This document shows positions 1 to 6,217 of a DNA stretch of 10,483 nucleotides, piece after piece. The translations under genes and the position numbers were made by a program. Position 1 is the first letter of the stretch, and every line of letters begins with the position of its first letter. This DNA is from CAYPTY01 sp964413935 (GTDB taxonomy: Bacteria; Bacteroidota; Rhodothermia; Balneolales; Balneolaceae), in assembly GCA_964413935.1 (NCBI GenBank), contig CAYPTY010000034.1, positions 1 through 10,483 on the forward strand, given 5' to 3'. The notes under the pieces were generated by a model. That model was given only the letters and a program-made list of their open reading frames with translations, did not search any database and was not told the origin of the DNA.

Positions 1-56
1 GTCCCAAGTCCCAAGTCCCAAGTCCCAAGTCCCAAGTCCCAAGTCCCAAGTCCCAA
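1..56. repeat. Tandem heptamer array, eight perfect GTCCCAA copies
   Basis: Eight consecutive, identical 7-bp units (GTCCCAA) run from the first base to position 56, followed by AACC. The array starts at the window edge, so the true copy number may be higher. The unit length is not a multiple of three and no gene covers it. It resembles the short tandemly repeated repetitive (STRR) heptamers described in cyanobacteria and similar intergenic heptamers in FCB-group genomes; that likeness is by form only. Perfect identity between copies suggests recent slippage expansion. Confidence 0.97.
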
Positions 57-64
57 AACCAAAC

Positions 65-95
65 TTCCGCTACAGAGTAAATTCTCCTATCTTTA
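65..95 (+). promoter_or_regulatory. Weak candidate promoter for the EEP lipoprotein gene
   Basis: TATCTTTA (88-95) matches seven of eight positions of the Bacteroidota -7 element TAnnTTTG. A poor -33 element, TTC (65-67), lies 20 bp upstream. A transcript from here would start near 102 and carry the degenerate heptamers in its leader. The match is weak and rests on spacing and the -7 element only. Confidence 0.25.
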
Positions 96-102
96 GCGCC
101 AC

Positions 103-130
103 GTCTCAAGACTCAAGTCTCATGTCCATA
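103..130. repeat. Four degenerate heptamers related to GTCCCAA
   Basis: Four units in register, GTCTCAA, GACTCAA, GTCTCAT and GTCCATA, each differ by one or two bases from the GTCCCAA unit of the perfect array 46 bp upstream. They look like a decayed part of the same array, now lying just before the lipoprotein gene and probably inside its 5' leader. Confidence 0.7.
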
Positions 131-157
131 ATTTCAAATTTCTAACTCCCATCATCC

Positions 158-1144
158 ATGAAAACCAAGCTCTTTCTGCTTTTTATTATATCATCTCTGA
201 CTCTCTCATGCACTAATCCAAACCCGGAAACATTTAACGACACCTATACCGACAATACCATCTATCCAGACTGGTACAATCCATCTGAAATGGATACTCT
301 CAAGCTGCTCAGCTGGAATGTGGAACATTTTGTGGATGAGATCGACAATCCCTACATCGATAACCGTCGTGAGGATAATCCTCCTGATAACATGGATGAG
401 CGACGAAGCATGTTCGCGGAAGTCATCAAGAAAGTAAATGCAGACATCGTGGTTCTGCAGGAATTTGAAAGCGACAGCTATGCCATGAAACTGGCGGAGG
501 AATACTTTCCTGAACTGGGTTATCAGGTATTCGCGGCGCACGAGAGCAACGACTGGTACATGAATGTGGTGGTGATGAGCCGGGTTCCGCTGGGAATGTT
601 CTATAGCTACGCGACCACAAACACACCCATCATCGGACAAACCAACGATGACGGATCCCAGGCATCTCAGACCTTTATTAACAACCGCATGTGGACGGTG
701 GATGTACTGGCTAAACCGGACTATGAATTCTCACTAACCGGTGTACACCTCAAGGCAGGTCGGGGTGAACGCAATGAAAACTGGAGACTGGGTCAGATCA
801 ACCTGTTGCGCTCCCAGCTTAAACGACTGCAGGCTGTTGATCCGGACCGCAATTTCCTGATTGCGGGTGATTTTAATTCCACACCGGATAGTGATGAATT
901 CGCGGCCCTGCTTGGAACAGGTACCGATCTTGAATTCGTGGATCCGCTGGCCGGAACCGGCGTATTCTCTCATCCAGCCGATTCCGTGTTCTGGAGAATT
1001 GACCACATCATCCCAAGCAGCAGTATGTTGCCGGAAATCGAAGGAGATACCGTGCAGGTACTCTATCCATTCAGCCCGGATTCCATGCGCATGATCGCCG
1101 ACCACCTTCCAATGTATGTTGAGATTGTAACGACTGATCAATAG
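158..1144 (+). CDS. Endonuclease/exonuclease/phosphatase (EEP) family lipoprotein
   Basis: This 328-residue exported hydrolase has the EEP (DNase I-like) fold, whose members cut phosphodiester or phosphate-ester bonds with a divalent metal. A hydrophobic N-terminus ends in a lipobox, TLSC with Cys18, so the mature protein is probably anchored to a membrane facing the periplasm or outside. The fold's active-site blocks appear in order: SWNVEHF with Asn54, VVLQEFE with Glu102, GVHLKAG with His197, GDFNSTP with Asp238 and Asn240, RIDHII with Asp282, and ADHLPMYVE with Asp315 and His316. All catalytic positions seem present, so it should be active. The substrate (DNA, RNA, phospholipid or a small phosphoester) cannot be told from sequence. 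The ATG at 158 is the only start that keeps the signal sequence. There is no clear Shine-Dalgarno sequence. It stands alone, with heptamer arrays on both sides. Confidence 0.9.
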   Translation: MKTKLFLLFIISSLTLSCTNPNPETFNDTYTDNTIYPDWYNPSEMDTLKLLSWNVEHFVDEIDNPYIDNRREDNPPDNMDERRSMFAEVIKKVNADIVVLQEFESDSYAMKLAEEYFPELGYQVFAAHESNDWYMNVVVMSRVPLGMFYSYATTNTPIIGQTNDDGSQASQTFINNRMWTVDVLAKPDYEFSLTGVHLKAGRGERNENWRLGQINLLRSQLKRLQAVDPDRNFLIAGDFNSTPDSDEFAALLGTGTDLEFVDPLAGTGVFSHPADSVFWRIDHIIPSSSMLPEIEGDTVQVLYPFSPDSMRMIADHLPMYVEIVTTDQ

Positions 1145-1146
1145 TT

Positions 1147-1188
1147 AGAAGCAAGAAGGGAGAAGGGAGAAGGGAGAAGGGAGAAGGG
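1147..1188. repeat. Tandem heptamer array, five AGAAGGG copies plus one variant
   Basis: Five perfect AGAAGGG units occupy 1154-1188, preceded in register by AGAAGCA (1147-1153). The array starts two bases after the stop codon of the EEP gene and lies between two convergent genes. It has the same 7-bp period as the array at the window start but an unrelated sequence. Confidence 0.95.
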
Positions 1189-1208
1189 GGTTGACCGACT
1201 TCTCCTTT
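1177..1208. terminator. Possible hairpin between convergent genes
   Basis: The last repeat unit (1177-1186) can pair with CTTCTCCTTT (1199-1208): ten pairs including one G-T, with a 12-base loop. It sits between the convergent EEP and YajQ genes, where a bidirectional terminator would be expected. Neither strand has a proper U-tract after the stem, so termination is uncertain. Confidence 0.3.
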
Positions 1209-1215
1209 CAATATT

Positions 1216-1704
1216 CTATTTAAAGTTTACGAACTGAAGAGGAATTCCAAGATCTTTTCCCTTCAGTAACTGAATGATGGCCTGCAGATCGTCAATTTTC
1301 TTGCCGGTAACCCGAACCTGATTATCCTGAATCTGGGGCTGTACCTTTGATTTAGTGTCTTTTATGATCTTGACAATTTTCTTGGCCGTTTCGCGGTCAA
1401 TGCCTTCCTTCATACTTACATCCATTTTGACATGTCCCTGAGAGGTTCCCTCTTCAACTCCGAATTCCAGTACTTTGGCGTTGATTCCTCTCTTTACAAA
1501 ATTGCGGATGAGCATTTCTTTAACTGCCTGCATCTTCATACTCTCGGCAGCCACTAAGTGAATTTTGTTTTCTTTTTTAAGATAGCTTACCTCCGTATGC
1601 AGTCCTTTGAAGTCATAGCGGGTTTGAACTTCTTTGAGAGTGTTATTAACGGCATTATCCGCTTCCTGTACATTAATTTCATTAACGATGTCAAATGATG
1701 GCAT
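1216..1704 (-). CDS. yajQ: YajQ family nucleotide-binding protein
   Basis: This 162-residue cytosolic protein is close to the 163 residues of E. coli YajQ and matches it end to end. It has the family's N-terminal MPSFDIV, the YDFKG segment (about residues 30-34) and a C-terminal LGIPLQFVNFK-like ending. Family members have two similar ferredoxin-like subdomains and bind nucleic acid or nucleotides. Some, in Xanthomonas and Pseudomonas, bind cyclic di-GMP and act with a transcription factor. Whether this one does so is not visible here. The ATG at 1704 is preceded by AAAAGGATC, a weak ribosome-binding sequence. It is convergent with the EEP gene and divergent from ettA, so it is probably transcribed alone. 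Confidence 0.95.
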   Translation of the reverse strand: MPSFDIVNEINVQEADNAVNNTLKEVQTRYDFKGLHTEVSYLKKENKIHLVAAESMKMQAVKEMLIRNFVKRGINAKVLEFGVEEGTSQGHVKMDVSMKEGIDRETAKKIVKIIKDTKSKVQPQIQDNQVRVTGKKIDDLQAIIQLLKGKDLGIPLQFVNFK

Positions 1705-1734
1705 GATCCTTTTCTTTTAATCCATAAACTGAGG

Positions 1735-1763
1735 GAATTATATTATTCTCCTTAACTTTTCAA
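1735..1763 (-). promoter_or_regulatory. Weak candidate promoter for yajQ
   Basis: Reading the minus strand, TTG (plus-strand CAA at 1761-1763) is followed after 18 bp by TATAATTC (plus-strand 1735-1742). This is a partial match to the TTG/TAnnTTTG promoter form. The rest of the 91-bp gap holds only a poor candidate for ettA: TAACTTTT at 1753-1760, without a -33 element. No inverted repeat or riboswitch was seen in this gap. Confidence 0.25.
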
Positions 1764-1795
1764 AATCCGAATAACGCATAACTAATTCCGAAACC

Positions 1796-3466
1796 TTGAG
1801 TGATCAAAAGATAATTTTCTCCATGGTGGGCGTTTCCAAAGTCCACAAACCCAATAAAACCGTTCTGAAGGATATCTACCTTTCCTTTTTCTACGGAGCT
1901 AAAATCGGTGTGCTTGGCCTGAATGGTGCCGGTAAATCGACCTTGCTCCGTATCATTGCAGGGGAGGATAAAGATTATCTGGGCGACATCAGCATACAAA
2001 AGGGCATTACTTTTGGTTACCTGCCTCAGGAACCTCAGCTGGATCCGGATAAAACGGTAAAGGAAATTGTAGAAGAGGGCATGCAGGAAACGGTAGACCT
2101 GCTCAAAAAATATGAGGCGGTCAATGCTGAGTTTGCCGATCCGGATGCGGATTTTGACGCACTCATCGCAAAGCAAGCCAAACTGCAGGAAAAAATTGAC
2201 CGGCTGGATGCTTGGGACCTCGACAGCAAACTGGAGCTGGCCATGGATGCCCTGCGCTGTCCGCCGGCAGATACCTCCGTCAGCGTGCTTTCGGGTGGTG
2301 AGGCCAGACGAGTGGCACTCTGTCGCCTGCTTCTCAAAAAGCCGGATGTCTTATTGCTGGATGAGCCCACCAACCACCTGGATGCCGAGTCAGTAGCCTG
2401 GCTGGAGCAGCATCTGGACCGCTATGAAGGTACTGTTATTGCGGTAACCCACGATCGTTATTTTCTGGACAATGTAGCCGGATGGATTCTGGAACTGGAT
2501 CGTGGAGAAGGGATTCCATTCAAAGGAAATTACAGCAGCTGGCTGGAACAGAAGTCGGAACGTCTCAGACAGGAAGAGAAACAGGAAAGTGCCCGTCAAA
2601 AAACACTTCAGCAAGAGCTGGAGTGGATCCGGCAGAATCCCAAAGGGCGCCGGGCAAAAAGCAAAGCGCGTATCAATGCCTATGAGGATTTGCTGGCAAA
2701 AAGCGAAGAGAAACGCAATGAAGACATGCAGATCATCATTCCGGCCGGGCCGCGACTGGGTGATAATGTGATTATTGCCGACCACGTAACCAAAGGCTTT
2801 GAAGACCGGCTTCTGGTTGAGGATATGAACTTCAGCTTGCCCCCCGGCGGAATTGTAGGGATCATCGGTCCAAACGGTGCCGGTAAAACCACTTTGTTTA
2901 AGATGATTGTTGGCGAAGAACAACCAGATTCCGGATCGCTGACGCTTGGTGATACCGTGAAACTGGGCTACGTGGACCAGAAACGTCCGCTGGATCCGGA
3001 TAAAAGCATCTGGGAAGAAATCTCGGGCGGACACGATATTATCAAGCTTGGAAACCGGGAAATTAACTCCAGGGCCTATGTGGGTCGCTTTAATTTCAGC
3101 GGACAGGATCAGCAAAAAAAGACAGCTCAGCTGTCGGGTGGGGAGCGTAACCGCGTACACCTTGCAAAAATGCTGAAAGAGGGGGCTAATGTGATGCTGC
3201 TGGATGAGCCCACCAACGACCTGGATGTGAACACTCTCCGTGCGCTGGAAGAAGCCCTGCTGGAATTTGCCGGCTGTGCGGTGGTAATCTCTCACGATCG
3301 CTGGTTCCTGGATCGCGTGGCCACTCATATACTGGCCTTTGAGGGCGATTCACAAGTGTACTGGTTCGAAGGGAATTATCAGGAATATGAGGAAAACCGT
3401 AAGCAGAGACTGGGAATAACCGATGATCAGCCGCATCGCATAAAGTATAAAAAACTGACGCGTTGA
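1796..3466 (+). CDS. ettA: Energy-dependent translational throttle protein EttA (ABC-F ATPase)
   Basis: This 556-residue soluble ABC-F ATPase (E. coli EttA has 555) has no membrane domain. Known EttA binds the ribosomal E site and gates the first steps of elongation according to the ATP/ADP ratio. Two nucleotide-binding domains are complete. The first has Walker A GLNGAGKST (41-49), signature LSGGE (165-169) and Walker B LLLDEPTNHLD with Glu190. The second has Walker A GPNGAGKTT (358-366), signature LSGGE (446-450) and LLLDEPTNDLD with Glu471. The EttA-type arm lies at about 93-140 inside the first domain. A basic, charged linker follows at about 243-325. The start is TTG at 1796: a stop lies in frame at 1772-1774, and the next in-frame ATG (1823) would cut off the first beta-strand (KIIFSM). 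No Shine-Dalgarno sequence precedes it. Confidence 0.96.
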   Translation: MSDQKIIFSMVGVSKVHKPNKTVLKDIYLSFFYGAKIGVLGLNGAGKSTLLRIIAGEDKDYLGDISIQKGITFGYLPQEPQLDPDKTVKEIVEEGMQETVDLLKKYEAVNAEFADPDADFDALIAKQAKLQEKIDRLDAWDLDSKLELAMDALRCPPADTSVSVLSGGEARRVALCRLLLKKPDVLLLDEPTNHLDAESVAWLEQHLDRYEGTVIAVTHDRYFLDNVAGWILELDRGEGIPFKGNYSSWLEQKSERLRQEEKQESARQKTLQQELEWIRQNPKGRRAKSKARINAYEDLLAKSEEKRNEDMQIIIPAGPRLGDNVIIADHVTKGFEDRLLVEDMNFSLPPGGIVGIIGPNGAGKTTLFKMIVGEEQPDSGSLTLGDTVKLGYVDQKRPLDPDKSIWEEISGGHDIIKLGNREINSRAYVGRFNFSGQDQQKKTAQLSGGERNRVHLAKMLKEGANVMLLDEPTNDLDVNTLRALEEALLEFAGCAVVISHDRWFLDRVATHILAFEGDSQVYWFEGNYQEYEENRKQRLGITDDQPHRIKYKKLTR

Positions 3467-3495
3467 CGTGCACAGGTGTTAGAATCCTGTAATGC

Positions 3496-3526
3496 TTGCG
3501 ACTAAGCTTCAGAATGCGTAACTCTA
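3496..3526 (+). promoter_or_regulatory. Candidate promoter for the histidine kinase gene
   Basis: TTG (3496-3498), a 20-bp spacer and TAACTCTA (3519-3526, six of eight against TAnnTTTG) lie in the 109-bp gap after ettA. The spacing equals that of the two promoters of the efflux locus. The -7 match is imperfect. No convincing ettA terminator was seen in the gap. Confidence 0.3.
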
Positions 3527-3575
3527 AACCGATAAGAGCTTTAGGTTAACATAAATTCACAGCATTTCCTCAGGG

Positions 3576-4856
3576 ATGAAGCATCTTGGTACCTATCACG
3601 AGATTACCAAAAAACCCCTGTTCGTATGGGGTGTAGGTATACTGGCGGCAGTTGCCTACCTGATTGATGATTACATCATGGCTGACAGACCTCAGGCCAT
3701 TCACATCATCAATTATATCTCATCCATCCTTACCGTAATGGGGCTGATTCTGTATGCTTTAAACCGCGTCGACAACTGGAAAGCCATAACGGTCTATACC
3801 ATGGTGTTTGCCGCGAATCTGCTGATAGCACCCTTTTTCGATTATACTCTGAACGGTTTTTCAGAGTTCATTATGCGGAACACTTATTTCTATTCGGTAA
3901 TCATTCCGGTGATAGGATTAATCTGGGGCTTACGGAGTATGATTACAAGTGCCGGAATCCTGGCAATTCAACTCATCATTATTTCGAACCTGTCACAGGA
4001 CGAATTTCTGCTGAACAGCCTGGTTACCATTCTGATTGTGCTGGCGCTGTACACCTTCATTACCTACACCCTGCTGGTCAGTATGAGTGATTTTATGAGT
4101 AATCAGGCTAATCTGATACAGCAACTGGAGAAGCAGGCAGATAAGTTGGACAAGAGTAATGCAACCAAAAGTAAATTGCTGTCCATCATCGGTCATGATC
4201 TTCGTACTCCGCTCATGGCACTCACCAATCTGGCATTTTTCATTGATGATGAAGCCGTTAAGTCAGAGAATGATACCCTGAAAGAATATTCGGCAATGCT
4301 GGAGCGGACTACCGAATCCACTTCCATACTTATCAATAACCTGCTGGAGTGGAGCCGTACCCAGACCGGATCTTTTGTGATGCGTCCGCGCAAACTGAAA
4401 TTGAATGACGAAATTGATAAAGCCCTTGAGCTATGTAATCCGGGCATCAAACAGAAAAAAATAAAGGTGCATCGCAAGGTAGAGGTGGATGAAATGGTTG
4501 CAGATCCCAATTCTCTGGATGTAATGCTGCGCAACCTGATTACTAATACCGTTAAATTTTCAAATGAGGGTGACCCGCTGCACATAGAGGTGAGTGAAAG
4601 CGAGGATTCTTTTGATATTCAGATCAGAGACGAAGGAGTGGGGATGTCAGCAAAGAAAGTAGCTCAGATGCTGGATAACAAGGATTTCAATACATCAACG
4701 GGTACCGCGGATGAAAAAGGAAGTGGAATCGGCTTCAATCTTTGCCTGGAACTGATGGAATTGCACCATGGCCGAGTAGAAGTGGAGAGCGAGGAAGGAA
4801 AGGGGACCACTGTAATCCTCCGTTTCCCAAAAGATATTCCGGAAGAAGAGTTTTAA
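3576..4856 (+). CDS. Membrane-bound sensor histidine kinase
   Basis: This 426-residue two-component sensor kinase has an N-terminal half with about six hydrophobic segments: roughly residues 16-34, 43-62, 70-88, 104-119, 122-139 and 148-170. It has almost no extracytoplasmic loop, so it probably senses something within or near the membrane. A short coiled linker (175-198) leads to the HisKA domain, with H-box SIIGHDLRTPL and phosphoacceptor His207. The HATPase domain has an N-box NLITNTVKFS (320-329), G1 DEGVGMS (352-358) and G2 GSGIGFNL (382-389). There is no HAMP, PAS or receiver domain. No response regulator is adjacent, so its partner must be encoded elsewhere. It ends 25 bp from the convergent gntR gene. 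The signal is unknown. Confidence 0.92.
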   Translation: MKHLGTYHEITKKPLFVWGVGILAAVAYLIDDYIMADRPQAIHIINYISSILTVMGLILYALNRVDNWKAITVYTMVFAANLLIAPFFDYTLNGFSEFIMRNTYFYSVIIPVIGLIWGLRSMITSAGILAIQLIIISNLSQDEFLLNSLVTILIVLALYTFITYTLLVSMSDFMSNQANLIQQLEKQADKLDKSNATKSKLLSIIGHDLRTPLMALTNLAFFIDDEAVKSENDTLKEYSAMLERTTESTSILINNLLEWSRTQTGSFVMRPRKLKLNDEIDKALELCNPGIKQKKIKVHRKVEVDEMVADPNSLDVMLRNLITNTVKFSNEGDPLHIEVSESEDSFDIQIRDEGVGMSAKKVAQMLDNKDFNTSTGTADEKGSGIGFNLCLELMELHHGRVEVESEEGKGTTVILRFPKDIPEEEF

Positions 4857-4881
4857 GCAGAAAAGCTTAGCTCTTTCGGAA

Positions 4882-5694
4882 TCAGGATATGCTGCGGTCG
4901 GCTTCTCTTGGCTGCATCTGCATAAATTCATGCACAGGCACATTACCGGAGCGGGTATTGAGGCCGGTATGCCGCTCAACCGTCAGTTCATATACCAGTT
5001 TATCGGTGCGATTGTATCTCTGCTGATAATAGACGGGTTTGGAACCAACGGTAAAGGTAAGTCGGTCGATCAAAAGTAAAGCTTCTCCTTCTTCCACATC
5101 CAGATGCTTAGCCAGATATTCAGATGCATTATCGGCTTCAATGCGATAACAGCCCCTTTCAACAGGAATGCTGTAATCGTTTTCCAGGATATCATAAATG
5201 GTGCGCTCCGAAAGGTCATGGCCGTCAATGAGCTGAGCATAAAAAAGGGGAATCCAGGTGATATCAAAGGCGATGGCCTCGCCGTTTCCGAGACGGAGAC
5301 GGTCGAGTTGCATCACCTGTTTTTGTCCTTCAACTTTTAAGATGGACGCAATGTGCTCCGGTACATCAATGATCTGTTTGTTAACTACAACGGAGCTTGC
5401 TTCAAGTCCTGCTTTATTCATGTCTTCATTAAAATCGGTCAGGTCCACAAAAGACTGCCGGGAGCGATTATCTTTGACAAAACTGCCCAGTCCCTGGCAT
5501 CGATAAATAAACTGCTCCTGCTCCAGGGTTTTTAAAGCGCGGCGTACCGTTACCCGGCTCACATTGAATTTCTCTGTGAGTTCGCTTTCGGATGGGAGTT
5601 TCTCATCCAGCCCGAATCGGCCTTTTTCGATTTGCTCCTTAATCCAGCTGCTGATCTGTTCATGCAGGGGCGAACCTGCGCTTTTGTCTGCCAT
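4882..5694 (-). CDS. GntR family transcriptional regulator, HutC/UTRA subfamily
   Basis: This 270-residue DNA-binding regulator has an N-terminal winged helix at residues 8-75, with LPSESELTEKF, a recognition region SRVTVRRAL (46-54) and wing GLGSFV. A UTRA domain (about 95-240) follows, which in this subfamily binds a small effector and changes DNA affinity. The chosen start is ATG 5694 (MADKSAGSPLHEQI). A start at 5811 is open, but it would add 39 residues rich in Cys and hydrophobics that translate the promoter region. The last 28 residues extend past the UTRA domain and are not recognised. The gene is divergent from the efflux operon and probably represses it and itself. UTRA regulators mostly control sugar, amino-acid or phosphonate metabolism, so control of an RND pump is less usual. 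The effector is unknown. Confidence 0.92.
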   Translation of the reverse strand: MADKSAGSPLHEQISSWIKEQIEKGRFGLDEKLPSESELTEKFNVSRVTVRRALKTLEQEQFIYRCQGLGSFVKDNRSRQSFVDLTDFNEDMNKAGLEASSVVVNKQIIDVPEHIASILKVEGQKQVMQLDRLRLGNGEAIAFDITWIPLFYAQLIDGHDLSERTIYDILENDYSIPVERGCYRIEADNASEYLAKHLDVEEGEALLLIDRLTFTVGSKPVYYQQRYNRTDKLVYELTVERHTGLNTRSGNVPVHEFMQMQPREADRSIS

Positions 5695-5719
5695 AATCTT
5701 AACTCTTTTTTGGGATGCA

Positions 5720-5750
5720 CAATGATAGGCAATTGTTACACAACAATCAA
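5720..5750 (-). promoter_or_regulatory. Candidate gntR promoter (TTG-N20-TATCATTG)
   Basis: On the minus strand, TTG (plus-strand 5748-5750) is followed after exactly 20 bp by TATCATTG (plus-strand 5720-5727), seven of eight against TAnnTTTG. The start of transcription would fall near 5713, leaving a leader of about 20 bases before the ATG at 5694. That also supports the shorter GntR start. Confidence 0.5.
5732..5747. promoter_or_regulatory. Inverted repeat in the gntR promoter spacer
   Basis: ATTGTT (5732-5737), ACAC and AACAAT (5742-5747) form a perfect 6-bp inverted repeat. It fills most of the spacer between the candidate -33 and -7 elements of gntR. Its TTGT/ACAA ends resemble those of the larger palindrome on the efflux side, so it may be an autoregulatory operator. 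Confidence 0.45.
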
Positions 5751-5760
5751 TACAGGTAAT

Positions 5761-5789
5761 AACTTGTATTGTATTTCGTAATACAAGTT
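5761..5789. promoter_or_regulatory. Large inverted repeat, probable GntR operator
   Basis: AACTTGTATT (5761-5770) and AATACAAGTT (5780-5789) are perfect 10-bp inverted arms around a 9-bp centre. A second copy of the left half-site, TTGTATT, overlaps at 5769-5775 and forms a tighter palindrome with AATACAA (5780-5786). The half-sites TTGTAT and ATACAA resemble the site reported for HutC-type GntR regulators, as I recall it. The repeat covers the -33 element and most of the spacer of the efflux promoter, the usual place for a repressor. Confidence 0.65.
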
Positions 5790-5799
5790 TATATATTTG
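5769..5799 (+). promoter_or_regulatory. Promoter of the efflux operon (TTG-N20-TATATTTG)
   Basis: TATATTTG (5792-5799) fits the Bacteroidota -7 consensus TAnnTTTG exactly. TTG (5769-5771) lies 20 bp upstream as the -33 element. Transcription would start near 5806, about 25 bases before the DUF302 start codon. This is the best promoter match in the window, and it coincides with the inverted repeat. Confidence 0.65.
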
Positions 5800-5830
5800 C
5801 TCCGCAAACACAAAACAAACCCCTGAAATT

Positions 5831-6217
5831 ATGAGCTATTATTTCTCAAAGATATTAGAAGGCCAATTTGAAGACATCAAAGAAAAGGTCACTGCTGAGC
5901 TGAAAGAAAAAGGCTTCGGCGTGTTAACCGAAATCAGCATTGATGAAACCCTGAAGAAGAAACTGGACGTGGACTTTAAGAAATACCACATCCTCGGAGC
6001 TTGTAATCCTGGTTATGCGCATAAAGCGCTTCAGGCAGAGGATAAGATTGGGCTGATGCTGCCTTGTAATGTAATCATCACAGAAGCGGGTGAGGGTAAG
6101 TATGAGGTTTCCGCGATTGATCCGGCTGCATCCATGCAGGCCATTACCAACGATGAACTTATGAACGTAGCCGGCAATGTACAAAGCCTGCTGAAAGAAG
6201 TTATTGAAGCTCTATGA
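5831..6217 (+). CDS. DUF302 domain protein, first gene of the efflux operon
   Basis: This 128-residue protein is a single DUF302 domain with no signal peptide or membrane segment, so it should be cytosolic. The family signature is clear: LGACNPGYAHKAL (56-67) followed by IGLMLPCNVII (73-83), then AIDPAASM (95-102). Cys58, His64 and Cys79 are spaced so that they could bind a metal or form a thiol site, but this is speculation. The function of DUF302 is not established. Its stop overlaps the next start (ATGA, 6214-6217), so its translation is coupled to the TolC-type channel. It is the gene nearest the regulated promoter. Possible roles are an effector or metal buffer, a substrate carrier or a stress sensor. 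None is shown by the sequence. Confidence 0.9.
   Translation: MSYYFSKILEGQFEDIKEKVTAELKEKGFGVLTEISIDETLKKKLDVDFKKYHILGACNPGYAHKALQAEDKIGLMLPCNVIITEAGEGKYEVSAIDPAASMQAITNDELMNVAGNVQSLLKEVIEAL

Noticed and set aside
1..56. Tandem repeats as a CRISPR array
   Set aside because: Units are 7 bp with no spacers between them and no cas genes are nearby.
206..640. Minus-strand open frame of 144 residues inside the EEP gene
   Set aside because: Antisense to catalytic motifs of the lipoprotein; no recognisable domain, so a shadow.
1158..1190. G-quadruplex in the AGAAGGG array
   Set aside because: GGG runs every seven bases could in principle form one, but nothing else in the sequence indicates a function, so it is not listed as a feature.
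2390..3328. Long minus-strand open frame of 312 residues inside ettA
   Set aside because: It lies wholly within a well-supported ABC-F gene, and its product resembles no family I recognise; it is a shadow of the coding strand.
4857..4881. Terminator between the convergent kinase and gntR genes
   Set aside because: AAAGC/GCTCTTT gives only a short bulged stem without a convincing loop or U-tract.
5695..5811. Upstream start giving a 309-residue GntR protein
   Set aside because: The extra 39 residues translate the two palindromes and both promoters, have no helix-turn-helix family counterpart, and precede a natural family start (MADKSAGSPLHEQI).
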